From NCBI GenBank assembly GCA_963669155.1, contig OZ022578.1, positions 5,149,815-5,213,814 of the forward strand: a DNA stretch of 64,000 nucleotides. Direction: 5' to 3'. The position numbers were made by a program, and so were the translations under genes. The stretch is from Arbacia lixula (taxonomy: Eukaryota > Echinodermata > Echinoidea > Arbacioida > Arbaciidae). Shown one piece after another: positions 12,478 to 25,968 of this stretch (its first letter is position 1; every line of letters starts with the position of its first letter). The notes under the pieces are model-generated. The model had not been told where the DNA came from, searched no databases, and saw only the letters and a program-made list of their open reading frames with translations.

Positions 12478-13180
12478 AAACTAGAGATGAAAACTCATAG
12501 GCCTCTATTCACAACAGTCAGAGGTTTAATGCAAACAATGTACTGAACCTGGACTTTATGGTACACAAAATGAAACTACACAAAGCATTATTATAGATTT
12601 AATGTAATTGATTTTGTATAATTGAAAATAAGAGGTGAAAACTCAAAGGCCTGTATTCAGACAGGAGGTTTAATGCAAACAATGTATTAAAGTTGCACTT
12701 TATGGGAAGCCAAATAAAACATCCAAAATTATTATTGATTGAATGTAATTTATTTTGTATAATTAGAAACTAGAGGTGAGAACTCTGTATTTGGAAAGGA
12801 GATGCAAACAATGTACTAAAACCTGATCTTCATGGGACGCAAAAGGAGACATTGTTATAGATTTAATGTAATTGATCTTATTTAATTAGAAACTAGAGTT
12901 GAAAACTCAAAGGCCTGTATTCAGAACGGTGCTGTACTGCAAACAGTGTACTAAACCTGGACTTTATGGGAGGCCAAATAAAACAACATCCAAAATTATT
13001 ATTGATTTGATGTAATTGGTTTTGTATAATTAGAAACTAGAGGTGAAAAGTCATAGGCCTGCATTCAGAATGAAGGTTTGATGTAAACAGTGAACTAAAC
13101 CTGGACTTCCTTAATGGGATGCTAAATAGAACAACATGGAACATTATTATTGATTTAATATAATTGATTTTGTCTTCTGA
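12478..13180. repeat. Degenerate tandem repeat, five units of 123-148 bp
   Basis: AACTAGAGGTGAAAACTC-type starts at about 12483, 12631, 12772, 12895 and 13039. Each is followed by GGCCTGTATTCAGA, TGCAAACAATGTACTAAACC and TTGATTTAATGTAATTGATT. Confidence 0.85.
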
Positions 13181-13404
13181 ATCACTGTTGTATATCAAAT
13201 TTGTCTACATAAAATTAGAGCAAATAATTGAAATCACCCACTCTTGTGATTCTGTGATGAAAATTAATGATTTGGGGACGGCATCCGATTATTTATTTTG
13301 CACCCCATAAACTTAGTCTATATTTAGTGCAGGGTCTAAGTCAAATGGCTATTATGAATGCTTGCCAAAGTGACTATGTGTCATCTTGGTGGATCTTGAT
13401 ATCA

Positions 13405-13777
13405 TTAAAGGCCATATACTGTACTGGGAAGGCAAAAAACCCTTCAAAATGTAATTGTTAGCAATCTTCTTGATAATGGTCTTAAATTCATGTATTGTCT
13501 ATTTTAGAAGCTTGCTGAAAGTTATTTGCCCTCAAATGATCCACATATGGAGTAATAAATGATTAATGATTAAATCCTCAAAATGTTCGGCCCGAACATT
13601 TTGAGGATTTGTGATTTAATCACTCATTACTCCAAATCTAGATCATTTGAGGGCAAATAACTTTCAGCAAGCTTCTAAAATAGACAATACATGAATTTAA
13701 GACCATTATCAAGAAGATTGCTAACAATTACATTTTGAAGACTTTTTTGCCTTCCCAGCACAGTATATGCGCTTTAA
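13405..13777. mobile_element. Full-length palindromic TTAA element (two ~186-bp arms), copy 1
   Basis: TTAA at 13405-13408 and 13774-13777 flank a long inverted repeat whose exact centre is base 13591 in GTTCGGCCCGAAC. The arms carry GCAATCTTCTTGATAATGGT and its complement, and AGCTTGCTGAAAGTTATTTG and its complement, with few mismatches. The outer ends are AGGCCATATACTGTACTGGG and the inverse. A TTAA target is used by piggyBac and Kolobok transposons; a foldback MITE of one of these is the likeliest identity. A copy lies at 38544-38829. Confidence 0.88.
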
Positions 13778-14737
13778 CAGTCTGATTGTTCAATGAAGGA
13801 TTTTCCTCAGGGTGACTGCAGGCATCACCAGCTATAAGCAGTTATCTTTTCATAGTTGAAGTGACCTGGACTCACAATTTAACAAAACAAATAACCAAAA
13901 CAACTGTAAAATGATGACAATGCACAAAAAAGCTATGGGTAAAAAAAAAACTGTTTAAGAATTGCAATGCCTCATTGTATGTTTCTTTAATGAAAAAAAG
14001 GTTGAGTCATATTTACCAAATGATCATATCCATTCGTATCCTTTACTTCAGAATACAAATGTAAGAAATGAGGCAAAGAAGGATTTGCAGAAAAAATAAT
14101 CATAAAATAATATTTAGGATGCCAATTTACTATGACACAAAACTGCCTGCTACAATTATAGGAGATGGGGAGGAATGAAAGGAAATATGTGGTTTACCAT
14201 GACGACTGTAAGTGGGCCGTGCTCTGATGGGATTTCGCGTTCCAATTGCTTTTGATCTTGTTTCAGAGTTTATTTCTTCAGTTGATCGTCGTAAAATGAC
14301 TCCCCAAAACTGGATCATGAGCTGGTGCATAACTTAATGACTGCTACCTCTTTCACATTTAAGGTGTATCTGCACCTTATGAAGGGTGGGCTTTAAATAA
14401 GGCATTGCCTTCCTGCCTACTCCTCAAGACTCTTTTAATTTTGTATATTTATGTGTGGTAAATGCTTCAGTCTTTCAATGTCATGTTTATCTTGATATGT
14501 GTATTCTAATATTGATTTTTAAAGTAAGTGTTGAAATAAATAAAGTTGAAATTCGAAACTTGAAACTAAAGCGACAGCTTCAGAGACTGGTCATATAAAA
14601 AGAATTTAGAAGGTAGTCTTGGTTTGAGACTATGGAGTGGCATTTTTGCTTGTCTAGCTAGTCTGCCAGTTCAGACTCAGTTGATATTTTGCAGCATTTA
14701 GTAGAAAGAAGAAGCCTGCATCCTGGAATGCAGGCTA

Positions 14738-14965
14738 AGTATGATGTGTGTGTTTGTTTATATGTTTGTGTATGTGTGTGTATGTGTGTCTGTGTGTGTG
14801 TGTGTATGTGTGTGTGTATGTGTATATGTGTGTGTGTGTATGTGTGTATGTATGTTGTGTGCTTGTGTGTGTCTGTGTCTGTGTGTTTGTGTGTGTGTTT
14901 ATGTGTGACTGTATGTGTGTGTCTGTGTGTGTGTGTTTCTGTGTGCATGTCTGTCTGTCTGTGTC
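14738..14965. repeat. (TG)n array
   Basis: Imperfect TG repeat with TATG and TCTG variants, about 230 bp, capable of Z-DNA in its purest parts. Confidence 0.96.
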
Positions 14966-16039
14966 TGGAAAATGAAAAAAAACTTCCGGGTGCACCTAGT
15001 GCCTAACCCTAATCCCTAATAAAAAGCAAACCTGAATTTGGGAGTTTCCATTCTCCTCCCCCCATTCATCTATGCATCAGGTCACTCAACCTACAGTATG
15101 TCCCTGAATGACCCCACACATTACTTCCACCTCTCTCTCTGTTAATCAAAGGCATGCCTGCTGCCGACACGCTGACACTGTTATCCTCGCGAATCAACCG
15201 TGCCCTTGCCCGACTACATTCGAATCAGGCAAATTAACAAACCAAAAAACGCCCGAAAATGCTACAATGTTTCATATGTGGCATTCACAAGGTCTGTGAA
15301 GGGTAAATCAAATTACAGACAAATTTCTCACGTCTCATCAACTGCATACAGACAGCATGTTGGGATTTGCGCAATTATTTGTAAATCACTGTCGGGGTGG
15401 GTGAAAATTGTCAAGAGATGCGACATTATGACACGATAACCGGCTGTGACATTTGGCTTTTCTGTTAGTGTTCGCTGGCTTGTGAGTAAGGAATGAGAAG
15501 AGCTGCACCAGGCACGCAATTCTTGTGTTTGCTATGTCTCGTTCAATGCTAGAAAGTCAGAGGAAAGTGTTAAATGCTAGTAACATTTTGATGAGGAAAT
15601 TCATGTAAGCTTCATGTAAATTTCCTCGGAATAGGAGAAAGACTAGTGGAAATGATGTATTTCAGTTTAGTGTGTTGTTAGTGTGTTGTAAGATTTCCAT
15701 AACATTAGCTTGCTGCTTACTTGATTCGCAATATGTAGTATCCAGGATTATGATATTGTAACATTTCACAATAACACAACAAACAATAATGACCTTCAAC
15801 TCTTGCTGGCCTTCAAGTTTTTAGTTCTAATAGATCTTGCCGCTAATTTGCATTTCAATATGAAGTACTCATAATTTTAATCACTGTTACTTGAACATTA
15901 AGAGACAACATTCAACAATGACCTCCAACTCTTGTTGTCCTTTAAGTCTCATTGTCTGTTATCTCTGCCTGATTGCTGTTAGCTCTTTCTCTGATCAGGA
16001 CTCCCCTTACTTACCACTCCAACCCCCAAAATCCCCCAA

Positions 16040-16073
16040 TCTCTCTTCCCTCTCTCTCCCTCCCTCTCTCTCA

Positions 16074-16120
<47 letters not shown>

Positions 16121-16226
16121 TCTTTCTGTTGGTCTGTCCCTTACTCTCTCTGTCTTTGTCTCTCCCCCTTCTCTCTCTCTCTCTCTTTCTGTTGATCTGT
16201 CCCTTACTCTCTATCTTCTTCTCCCC

Positions 16227-16265
<39 letters not shown>

Positions 16266-16420
16266 TCTCCCTCTCTCCCTCTCTCCCTCTCATCCTCCCT
16301 CTCTCCCTCCCTCCCTCCCTCTCTCCCTCTCTCCCTCCCTCCCTCTCTCCCTCCCCCTCTCTCTCCCTCTCTCCCCCTCCCCCTCTCTCCCTCTCTCCTT
16401 CTCTCTCTCTCTCCATTCAC
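16040..16420. repeat. (CT)n and (CCCTCT)n polypyrimidine tract
   Basis: About 380 bp almost free of purines, with an (AC)n island at 16099-16120 and higher-order CCCTCTCT units at 16260-16400. Confidence 0.97.
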
Positions 16421-16994
16421 CCAGTGTCCCTCTCTTATTCCACCCCTTCCCTTCCACCCTCCCTTCCTTCCCTACTGAGCCTTATCTCTGCTCCCAGCCC
16501 ATCCAAATATCATGCTGCTCGCTGTTTATTTTTGTCCTAATTTTAATTGTTGCAGGACTCCTCTCCACAGGGGTCCAATTGAGCCCAACCTACACAGCTT
16601 TGCATTGCATTAGATTACAGTCCCACTGCTAGAGATAACTGTAGTGTTTGTTGCCAGTACACTCTCTCCGACCTTTAGTTGTTTTCCCCCCATTTCTGCC
16701 CTTGAAACAAAATTTAGTCTGTTTTCAAATAGAGTGTAAACTGACTTTGTTTGCAGGAATAACCTCTGGAGGTATAAAATAAGGTATACCTGATTATTTT
16801 ATTTTTTAGTTACCGTGTCTCTCATATGGAACCCTTGTGGTTAATGTAATTGCATTTCTCTTAAAATAAGGTATTCACACATGATTGATTACTAATCTAT
16901 ACTACTTAGTTTTTGTAATGTCCTTTGATATTCATACACTCAACTAGAATGACAAGTCTATTATCACTTTAAGTGCAGTGTTGGCTGCTCAAAA

Positions 16995-17132
16995 GCTAAT
17001 ATCATAATTTATTTTTCTTTTATATGTGTTTACAGTAAATGCATCTCTCTTGCAGGGCTTATGCTTTAGCCCTGCAAGAGAGATGCATTTACTGTAAACA
17101 CATATAAAAGAATAATAAATTATGATATTAGC
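16995..17132. repeat. Near-perfect 65-bp inverted repeat with 8-nt loop
   Basis: The left arm 16995-17059 and right arm 17068-17132 are reverse complements with one mismatch. The loop is 17060-17067. The arms start GCTAATATCATAATTTAT and end CTCTCTTGCAGGGCT. No flanking target duplication is evident. It is a foldback or MITE-like insertion, or a hairpin that would make long double-stranded RNA if transcribed. Confidence 0.9.
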
Positions 17133-18049
17133 ATTTATATATGTAAACATCATGCTATAGAAAAGAATATCCTGCTTTAAAAATTAATTCAGATTGTAGG
17201 TGCTGAAGTTTAACTTTAAATGGGTTTTTGAATTATTTTTTTTTCATTCACCTGCCCACAGGAGCATCACATGTCTTCACACAATACCATCTAACAACCT
17301 TTAATGAGGGAATAATCGTTCCTTATGTCAGGAATGTGCTAGCTATGTGATGCTATTATAAGCACTTGCAGGTAGTCATTGCAATGTTTATTTTGTGCAC
17401 AAATTATGTCTATTATCCTGCTAATTTCTATCTTTGATGATGTCACAGGAGGAATCTTGAGTTGGAGGATATTTTGGAGGTGGGGCTTATCAGTGCTGAG
17501 AAAAATATAGAAAAATTATTTTAAAATAAACGACACATATTTCCATTGAACAGTAAGTGATTTTGTTATATACATATTAAGTTGCATCAACAGAAGTCAA
17601 CATATATTTTGATGACAGGGGCCCTACTCAAGATTGTGATATTGGTATAGGAAAATTAATTTGCCAATATACAATATATTACTATTAACTTCAACTTGAG
17701 TATTTCATTTGAAAAGAACCTGACCCTGAGAGATAAGCTGTTTTTCATGGTTTTTTTTTAAATGCATGACCTTTCTAGCGATGATGTATTGACATCATCC
17801 GAGATGTAGGTAGAGATATTGTTTAAATGGAGTGTTTTTGGCAAGAATGACCTATTTATTGCTTTTAATCTGGTTCGGGTGGAAATGACAAGCCACGCCT
17901 GTGGCTACCTGGAGCAAACACTCCATGTCCTATGGGTTGAATAATAAACAATGATTAGCAGCAAGCCAGAGTGCTGTATCACTCTCGGTCGGTCGGTCAG
18001 CAGAGGTGCTTCAACATATCAAGACAGAGTGGTAAATTATTTCCTCCAC

Positions 18050-18570
18050 CATATTTCTTTTGTAATCCTCTCCTGCTCTTGTCTGTTTTCTTTACCGCAT
18101 TTCTTCTTGTTTTCTGCTTTTTGCTTGTCGGCATCTTCCTTCCTCCTTCTCTCCTTCCTCCTTTCTTATTTTTACCCCCCCCCCCCCCCTTCTATCGCTC
18201 TCTCGGTCTGTATACCTAGATTCTGTTCCCTCATTCTTTTTCTCTTGCTCACTCTCTTGCTCTCTCTCTCTATATACCTATTGCTTCATTACCCCCCCCC
18301 CCCCCACCCCATCCCTCTCTCTTGCTTTCTCTGGTTTTCTCTTTCTCTCCTTTCTTCGTTTCTCTATTTGTCTCTTTCTCTATTTCTCTGTCTCCTCCTC
18401 CTTCTCTCTCATTTTCCCTCCTCTGTCTCCCTCTCCCTTACCCCCCTTTCTGCCCCCCCCCCCCATGCTCTCTCCTCCCTCCCTCTACTTCTGTCTATCT
18501 TTCTCTCTCTTTGTCTCTCTTTGTATCTCTTTGTATATCCTTGTTTCTCGCTCTTTCTTCCATCAATTCA
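18050..18570. repeat. Polypyrimidine tract with C runs
   Basis: T/C-rich on the + strand, with C runs near 18175-18190, 18292-18305 and 18457-18465. Confidence 0.9.
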
Positions 18571-18574
18571 TGCT

Positions 18575-19095
18575 CTTTGACTGACAAGGATTTATGCCAG
18601 CAAAGTTTGTTCCACCAAGGTCAGATCTACCTTAGATGTTGATCTGATAGCAGTTTGGTTAGTAGTCTTCATGGTTCAGACCAAATGATTCACGATCACT
18701 GTTTAACTGACAAGGATTTATGACTGCAATGTTTGGTCCACCAAGGTCAGATCTACCTTAGATGTTCAATATCAGTAGGGCATGAGAGTAGTCAGACCCA
18801 TTGACAAACTAACAAGAGTTTGAGCCTGCCCAACATACATGATGATAGTCTTTACTTTTCAGACATGTTGAAAAATTGACAAGGGATTGTACCCCTGCAC
18901 AACATACAAGAGAATAGTCTTTATGGTTCAGACTCATTGACAAACTGACAGAAGTTTGTGTTCATGTACAACCTATATTATAGTCTTTGTTGTTGAGACT
19001 CATTAATTAACTGACAAGGGATTGGTTCCTGAAAAGAAATCTAGTCCACCAAGGTTAGATCTACTCAAGCTATTGATATTATGTCAGTAGGGTGC
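18575..19095. repeat. Degenerate tandem repeat, ~70- and ~130-bp units
   Basis: ACTGACAAGGATTTATG and variants recur at 18579, 18707, 18871, 18945 and 19009. CCACCAAGGTCAGATCTACC occurs at three places, and TAGTCTTTATGGTTCAGAC between them. Confidence 0.75.
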
Positions 19096-19459
19096 TGGCA
19101 TTGTGCAAACACTCAGTGAATCTCCCGACCTCCAGAGATAAGAAAGGTGTTCTTTTTCACCTCTGCTAGGGAGGTGTTTGGTATGAGAAAGCCGATCTTT
19201 GTGATTCTTACACTTAGGTTTCTTTGTGTTTTCATCTCTGGTTGTGTAATGTTTCATTAAGCTTGGTCTTTCAGCTAGCTCTGGACAGATGAACACCTGT
19301 GTACAAAGGCCACTTTAAAGTGAAATACTGAAGTGGTCTTTGTGTACAATTGGTATTAACAGACATGTGCATATTTCCATGCACACTGCTCTGATGAGAT
19401 TCAACATAAGTAGTGGGGGCCTTCATAGACAGTCATCTTTTTAGACAGGCATGGCAGTA

Positions 19460-20220
19460 CAAGTAGATTGTAGTATATTGATAGGGCATATCTTTCTGTC
19501 ATTGACTTAATACATTTGAGAGTTTTCATATATGTATTCTATAAATAATTTTACTCATTGAATGGAAACTATGAACATGCATATTCTGAAGCATTAGAAA
19601 ATCAAATGTAAAGTGAAGTTTGGGTGGCAATATACAATGGCCAAAGATTTAAAAGATGTGTAGTTTCATGCATTTTAAACAAAATTGCAAAAAATATCTT
19701 GGCAAGCTGAAATTAGGTATGAGTCACATCAAGAGTTAAGGACAATACAATTTGTTATTGAACAAATAGGGCATAGTTTTTTTAAAAATATCACTTTTAG
19801 AAAACAACATAAATAAAACCTTTTTTATAAGAAATAAGTGCTGTTGGCATTGAATCCAAAGTGTATTAAGTAGGATGAACCTAGCTAGAAATCATAATGC
19901 CCTCCTCCAACCATGCTATAGTACATGGTGGAGGCACAGGAGCGATTGGCTGATGATGAGAGGAGAGGGGGCATTGTTCTACCGGTCATTGACCCTGCTT
20001 GACCCAGCTTGACCCCTGACCCTGTAATCCATACATCGCTTCCTGAGGTCAAGTGCACCGGTCACAGGTGCGGGGTAATTAACCGCATGGGCAAATTTCT
20101 ATTGGCCGATGATGTGAGCAAAGAATGACAATGAACAGTTCTTTCTGCTCAAGAAAGCAGAGCTGCCTACAATCTTTTATCTTTATACTGAATGAGATGG
20201 TAGTGCTATGTCAGGAAACC
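19460..20220. other. Unassigned sequence
   Basis: I see no gene. 19985-20030 has a small TTGACCC/CTTGACC tandem motif. Confidence 0.4.
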
Positions 20221-20302
20221 TTAACCCACTCCGTGCCCAGACAGAATTCACCCCTGTATGATGTGTGTTTGTTGCTGATGGATTGAGTGGATAGAGGGTT
20301 AA
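20221..20302. mobile_element. Micro TTAA-bounded unit (82 bp)
   Basis: Bounded by TTAACCC on the left and GGGTTAA on the right. The middle CTGTATGATGTGTGT relates it to the unit at 44729-44808. It has no coding capacity. Confidence 0.55.
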
Positions 20303-20379
20303 ATGAACCTCATCTTTGCACCAATAAGCCCCTTTTTGCAGTATGGCAAGATCAGTCAGAAATCAGGACTCCTCTATTT

Positions 20380-20577
20380 CTCTTTATTTCTATGTGTCAC
20401 TCTTTCTTCCTCTTTATTTCATTTCATTTATTGCACTCTTTTTTTACTTCTCCGTCTCTCTTTAAGTGTCGCTCTTTTTTTGTTGCTCACTTTCGTTTTC
20501 TATCTCTAGTTTCTCTCTCATTCTCTTTCTCTCTCTCTTCTCTCTCCCTCCCTCTCTCTCTCTCTCTCTCTCCCCTT

Positions 20578-20620
<43 letters not shown>

Positions 20621-20645
20621 CTCTCTTTCTCTCCTTCTCTCTCAG
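20380..20645. repeat. (CT)n tract
   Basis: T/C-rich from 20380, then pure CT from about 20520. Confidence 0.95.
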
Positions 20646-22848
20646 CTCACTTCCCTATAATGAGAAGGTTGCGATGAAATGAAAATAAATATGAAAATGA
20701 GCTGTGTATCCGATTGCAGACATCACGTCAGAACCCTCTATGTTCCCGCTGTTATCAAGAGATGCACGCTCTCATAGACAGACCTCACCTCCCCTCACCT
20801 CACCTCTACCACATCAACAAGTCACTGCCAAGTTGTCAGTAGTTCACCCACCCCTACCGGTAGTGCTACCACCACCACCACCGACACAGCTAATTCAACT
20901 TCCTCCGATCTCGGGTGCTAATTGCTCACCTCTTAAGTGCCTGATGGGGCTACCCCGCCCACCCCATCGCCCCCGACAACCAAGGAAAACTTTGAAAACA
21001 GAGAGGACCAGTACTTGACTTTTGACCCCCAGCCGTGACCCCTAGATAGAGGGATGACCCTACCTGCTGATTGGGGGCAGCTTCCCTGCATGGGTGTGGC
21101 CCCACACACCCCCTTGGCCTTTCCTCTTCTAATTGGTTACAAGTTTCTCTTCCAGTGGTGTGGACTCCATGGAATTCCCCCCTTAGCGGATTCTCTGAAG
21201 TCCGAAACCACCTTCAGGGAGGCTTTCTCCATTCTTTTCATTTCTTTTCTATTTTTCATTGTTTTCCTTCTCTTGCTTATTAATATATTGTGTACTTTTT
21301 GTGTGGTCAGACTTTGTGCATTTACACATGATCAAAGAAGTTCTGTTAATGAGATGTGTCATGCTAAACCGAAACTAAACTGATATAACATTTTATGAGC
21401 AAGAAAATAGTTTTGTTCTTGAAATGTAAAATGGAAAGAAAGGAAGCTTGCCAAATGAATCCAACCTTTATCGAGCTTACATCATACCTTTAAAAGTAAA
21501 CATAGATATGCCTGTATATAACGTCATGCTTTCTGACATTCATAGTACTCATATTATAGATATTAATTTGCAGTTATCCCATATTTTTTCTCTGTAATAC
21601 TTAAAATCCAGAAAGGATCACTTTTCAGGTTGCAAGAAAACTGCTTGATTTCATCATTTATACCCAGGATTATTCTAGATTTACATTTCACTATTTTGCA
21701 CAATTCTTCTCAATATTTCATGTATTTATATTTGTCAAACTGGTGGATTGTATTAATGAAAATCATTTTTTTTTATGAATAACACACAAACATAAAGTAA
21801 TCCATGTTTTTTTATGAATGGTTTAGTTATCATATCGATGAATTGGTGCACATCTGATAAGTGGGTAGGGGCGAGTTACCAGAGAGCATTAATAATTCAT
21901 CCAATTACTAGTAAGATGCACAAAAAGGGAATCCCCCTTTTCACCAGTCACTCCCCCCCCCCCTGCCCACCTCCCCCCCCCCCCCCATCCCCTCCGCCCA
22001 CATCTTTTCAGACTTCACTTGGATGTACTCTCCCCACTACCAGTTAAGCTCATTACCATCAGAGGTTTGCCAGCGGGAAATTCAGTTAAAAACAGACCAT
22101 CATGGATGACGAAAAATAATTTTTTTCCGCATGAGTCACAGTGCCCCCAAGCTGGGAGACATGTTGTACCGGTCATTCCCGATAAAAGTTTCTCATATCT
22201 TGTGTCATGTTCATAAATTTTCTGATTCTCTGTTTCACCATACCTGTACAATACTCTGTAATTAGTGCGCTAGTAAGATTTACCAAATAGCTATGCTGTT
22301 TGTGATTCTCACTTTCTCAGATCTTTCTGACATGTAGGTCCAAAAATTCTTGAAATTTGTGAAACGAGATAACTGTCTACCATCACAACCATTTTCCGTA
22401 CATCCAAATCGACCACAATATTAGAGTAAGAAATGGATCAAAAAAAATTTGGAACTCAAACAAAAATTTTGATCGAGGAATATCATGTCACACAAAGCAT
22501 CAAGCAGTACTAGTTTCTCTTGCAGAAAATGGAGTAAAACTCTTATTGTGAGATGGACGATTGTGACCACCAACTTTCCGAGTGAAAGCGAAGCTGTGTT
22601 GTACTAAACTGGAGCAGCGATGATTAGAAGTACACTATGTACACTAAGGGTTAAGAGAAATTCTGGAAGGTGATCTTCAATGGTCACATAAAAGAAATTG
22701 CTGTTGCCCTGGCTTGTACTTGTGACTGGGTTGAACTCTCAAAGCAGGAATGCACAATCCCTCCTTGCTCTAAACACTTTCAGGACAAGCACTCACCCTT
22801 TGCTGCAACACTTTGCTGAATCGTATAACAAACCAGGTTTTTTTTTCC

Positions 22849-23145
22849 TCTCACGTGAACAAAGTTCGGCAGAGACCTAGTAATCACTTTTCCTGTTAGT
22901 TAGTCTGTTGTCTGTTGGTCTGTTGGTCTGTAGGTCTGTTGGTTTGTTGGTCTGTTACAAAAAAGTTTTTGTATAACTTGCTCTCATGTCTTTATTTCTG
23001 AATCAATTGTGATCACACTTGGTACAAATAATCCTTTGGTAATACCACATGTTTCTTCCCGGCACCATTTTAAATATTTAAAAAGAAAAACTGTTTATCG
23101 ATTGTGAAATCAGGCGAGACTTTAGTTCGTGAACCACCTTGTTTA
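22849..23145. repeat. Dispersed repeat, GTCTGTTGGTCTGTT family, copy 1
   Basis: Shares GAGACCTAGTAATCACTTTT, GATCACACTTGGTACAAAT, GGCACCATTTTAA and TCAGGCGAGA plus GTTCGTGAACCACCTTGTT with 44957-45220. The left terminus is degraded. The internal GTCTGTTG tract is expanded here. Confidence 0.85.
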
Positions 23146-23836
23146 AACATGAACCCATTACAAAGCTCAAAAATATAAACATTAACACAACTCTGCAGCA
23201 GTTTGGACCGTTTATGAGAACTCTCTGTTCTGGACAAGTTTTTGCTGGATTTTAAAATGACATACCCACACAAGATTGACAAGACAAAGCTAACCAGTTG
23301 GTTCTGAATATCGCAGGGAGAGACGGGAGATTCCTTTAAGCACTGATTTGCTGATGATGTTCACAAAGATGTAAAGTCTGCGAAGGAAGTCCGATATTTC
23401 TCATCTTGTCACTCCGGCTTTAGACTGAAGGCAATAAATCTAGAGTGTGGATATATCGAGACGATTTACTGTGAGCGATCAGCGCACAGAATATTGCGAA
23501 TCCTGCCTTTGCCTCTTGTTTATTCAGCGTGATGTTTTCCACGCTATCATAGGTAAAAAAACAAAAACTGTTGTTTCTTTTACATGTTAATCCTGACCTG
23601 GGGGTATGATAGACTCGTCAGCTTACATCGTTAAGTTTCTTCAACTCTAGAATATATCTTCCACCAGCTACTTGCAACTTCCTGTTCGTTCCGCGACATC
23701 TCTTCTCTTCCTGCCGTCATCATTTTCCTAAATCTCCCAGACTCACGCCATGCGTGCATCTCCATAACGCGCTCTGCCCTTATCATTGCCATTTGCATTC
23801 CCCCCATAAACCTCATTTCGAAAGAAAAACACAAAC

Positions 23837-23838
23837 AT

Positions 23839-23871
<33 letters not shown>

Positions 23872-23880
23872 AAGGCACAC
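23837..23880. repeat. (AC)n microsatellite
   Basis: ACACAC run of about 33 bp with ragged edges. Confidence 0.95.
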
Positions 23881-24264
23881 ATACATGTACATAGAAAAAT
23901 AGAACCTGATGAAGTGGAGGGAAAAAATGCTCGGGCTTAGACTTTGGTGATGATTTGGGAGCGAGAACGAAGGGAAGGCGAAGGTGGATAAATGATAATG
24001 ACTAGCCTTTGGACATGGATCAAGGCAGGGATCCATGGTAATAGAAGTGGGACTTATCCAGCCTGTCAAAAGTCACTCCGCATCCAGCCACCTTTGCCAG
24101 ATACTTGGCCAAATGCAAATTGAGTTTACTTTGCCAAATCCGCAGAATATCATCGGAGGTATGATGAGAAGGGAGAGAGGGGATGATCACGTAGACAGAT
24201 CAGGGGAAATGAAAGAACAGTTTAGACAGAAGAAGAGAGCAACAGCATTATCTGACTAGATGCA

Positions 24265-24605
24265 CGTTCAACATTAGCTTCTTCTTGTGGATTCAATTCA
24301 TCTTAATGGAAAAAGAGAGCAAACTCTACGCGTTGTGCATTTCCTTATCCGGTATGTATTGTATCTTTCTTTGAGGAACAAACTGTAAGCATGTTCAGCA
24401 TTAACGTCCTTGTTATGGCATGAATTATCATTAATGAAAAACAAGAAACCCTCTCACAGTGTGAAAAATATAGCAACCTATATCCATCAATAGCTTTACT
24501 CCTTATCAGCTAAATCCTTATTCATGAAAAGGAATAAATACAATTCTTTAGCATTTACTTATTACTCATGGACTGAATTCATGTTAATGAAAATGTTGAA
24601 AAGGT
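24265..24605. repeat. Degenerate minisatellite
   Basis: TTCAGCATTAACGTCCTTGTT and variants are followed by GAATTCATGTTAATGAAAA. The unit is visible at 24268, 24395 and 24548, with a partial unit near 24514. Confidence 0.55.
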
Positions 24606-25872
24606 CTGTCTGAGCATCAAGGAATGTCTGGAAAGGGGATATGTGCTCTTGATTGTGTCCCACAAAAATCATATATCACTTCATTTTTGTTTGGATCAGA
24701 AGGGGGCAGTGTATGAAATCCACCATTCTCTACTTGTTAGTGGAAAAGGGAAGAGAATACAAATCAAAGCTTTAGACAAACACAAGCTGTTGCTTTGATT
24801 GAAGATTTTATGCTTTCAGTTCTATGACGGTCAGTATTTATGAAGTATAGATTCCAGTTACAGTAAAGATTCAATACTTCATGACAGATCTAGCAAGTAG
24901 ACCTTTATTGCTTATCTACCTCAGTCCCATAGCAAGTATGATATGTGGTAATTATCATTGGACTCTCAGTGGATGCTACTGAGAGGGTTATTCTCGGGGG
25001 AGTGACATACATTTAAGCAATCCCCAATGACAATGGACAGATATAGAGTGTATCAAGCTTAGTTTAAAATGTGAAGGTAATTTTTTTATTGTTACAGGTT
25101 TTGATAGATATGAATGTATATAGAACAAATGAAATGGTGATTCAATTGAGCTGGAGGTTGGGTGTGGGGAGGAGGCAGGGGAAGGTGAAAGGAAGAAGGG
25201 GGGGGGGGAGGGAGGGGGGGGGGTCAGTGTGGGGAAGCAGGGAGGAGGATCCATGTCAAACAGGAGGGATTTTGGGGGTAGAGGGTGTCCATGGACAACG
25301 CTTTGAACAAACAGGGATATGTCAAGCAGGGTTTGTTGTGAGAGGTGGAGAGATAAGCGTAATGAGCTTATGCAGCCTGAAATAACTTCACAGTGAAGAA
25401 TGAAAACATAGGGAGGGCAATGAGACCCACAATGCCAGCTGATTGACAGGTATGTGGCTTGATATCCCCCTCCTCATCCTCCTCTCTCACTGCCCCCCCC
25501 CCCCCCTCACACCCCCTCCCATTACCAGTATCTTCCCTTCCTTCCCTGCTCCTATGCATCTGTCTTTGGCCACGTTTATAAACTTTCAAGAGAATTCCTG
25601 GCAACTGTAATAATATTTTTTTTCTAAATAACATTTGTCTGTATATGCATTATTTAAGTGTTTGTTAATTTCATATAATGTAGAAGGGAGGGGGATGAAT
25701 AAGCTGGAGAGAGGATGAGAAAATTACTAGATGTGTGGGTGGATGGCAGAGAGAGGGAGAGGGAGAGGATGTGCTTTTAGGGTAAAGGGGGTCTGAAAGA
25801 GAAGAGGGGAGAAGAGGGGAAAGTGGAAGATTAAGATAAAAAAGGAAATGAGATACAGCAGGAGAAATAAAG

Positions 25873-25881
25873 ATATATATG

Positions 25882-25939
<58 letters not shown>

Positions 25940-25968
25940 CAGAGACAGAGAGAGAGAGAGAGAGAGAT
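25873..25968. repeat. (TA)n followed by (GA)n microsatellite
   Basis: TATATATGTATATATATATA, then a GA run with a GACAGAGACA interruption. Confidence 0.95.

Noticed and set aside
15891..16632. Ser/Leu/Pro-rich frames of about 200 codons
   Set aside because: They follow a CT polypyrimidine tract; no domain, no splice support. The same applies to 17951-18642, 36151-37039 and 37300-38023.
20704..21018. Proline-rich 104-codon frame
   Set aside because: Low-complexity composition, no recognisable domain and no matching splice sites; could not be supported.
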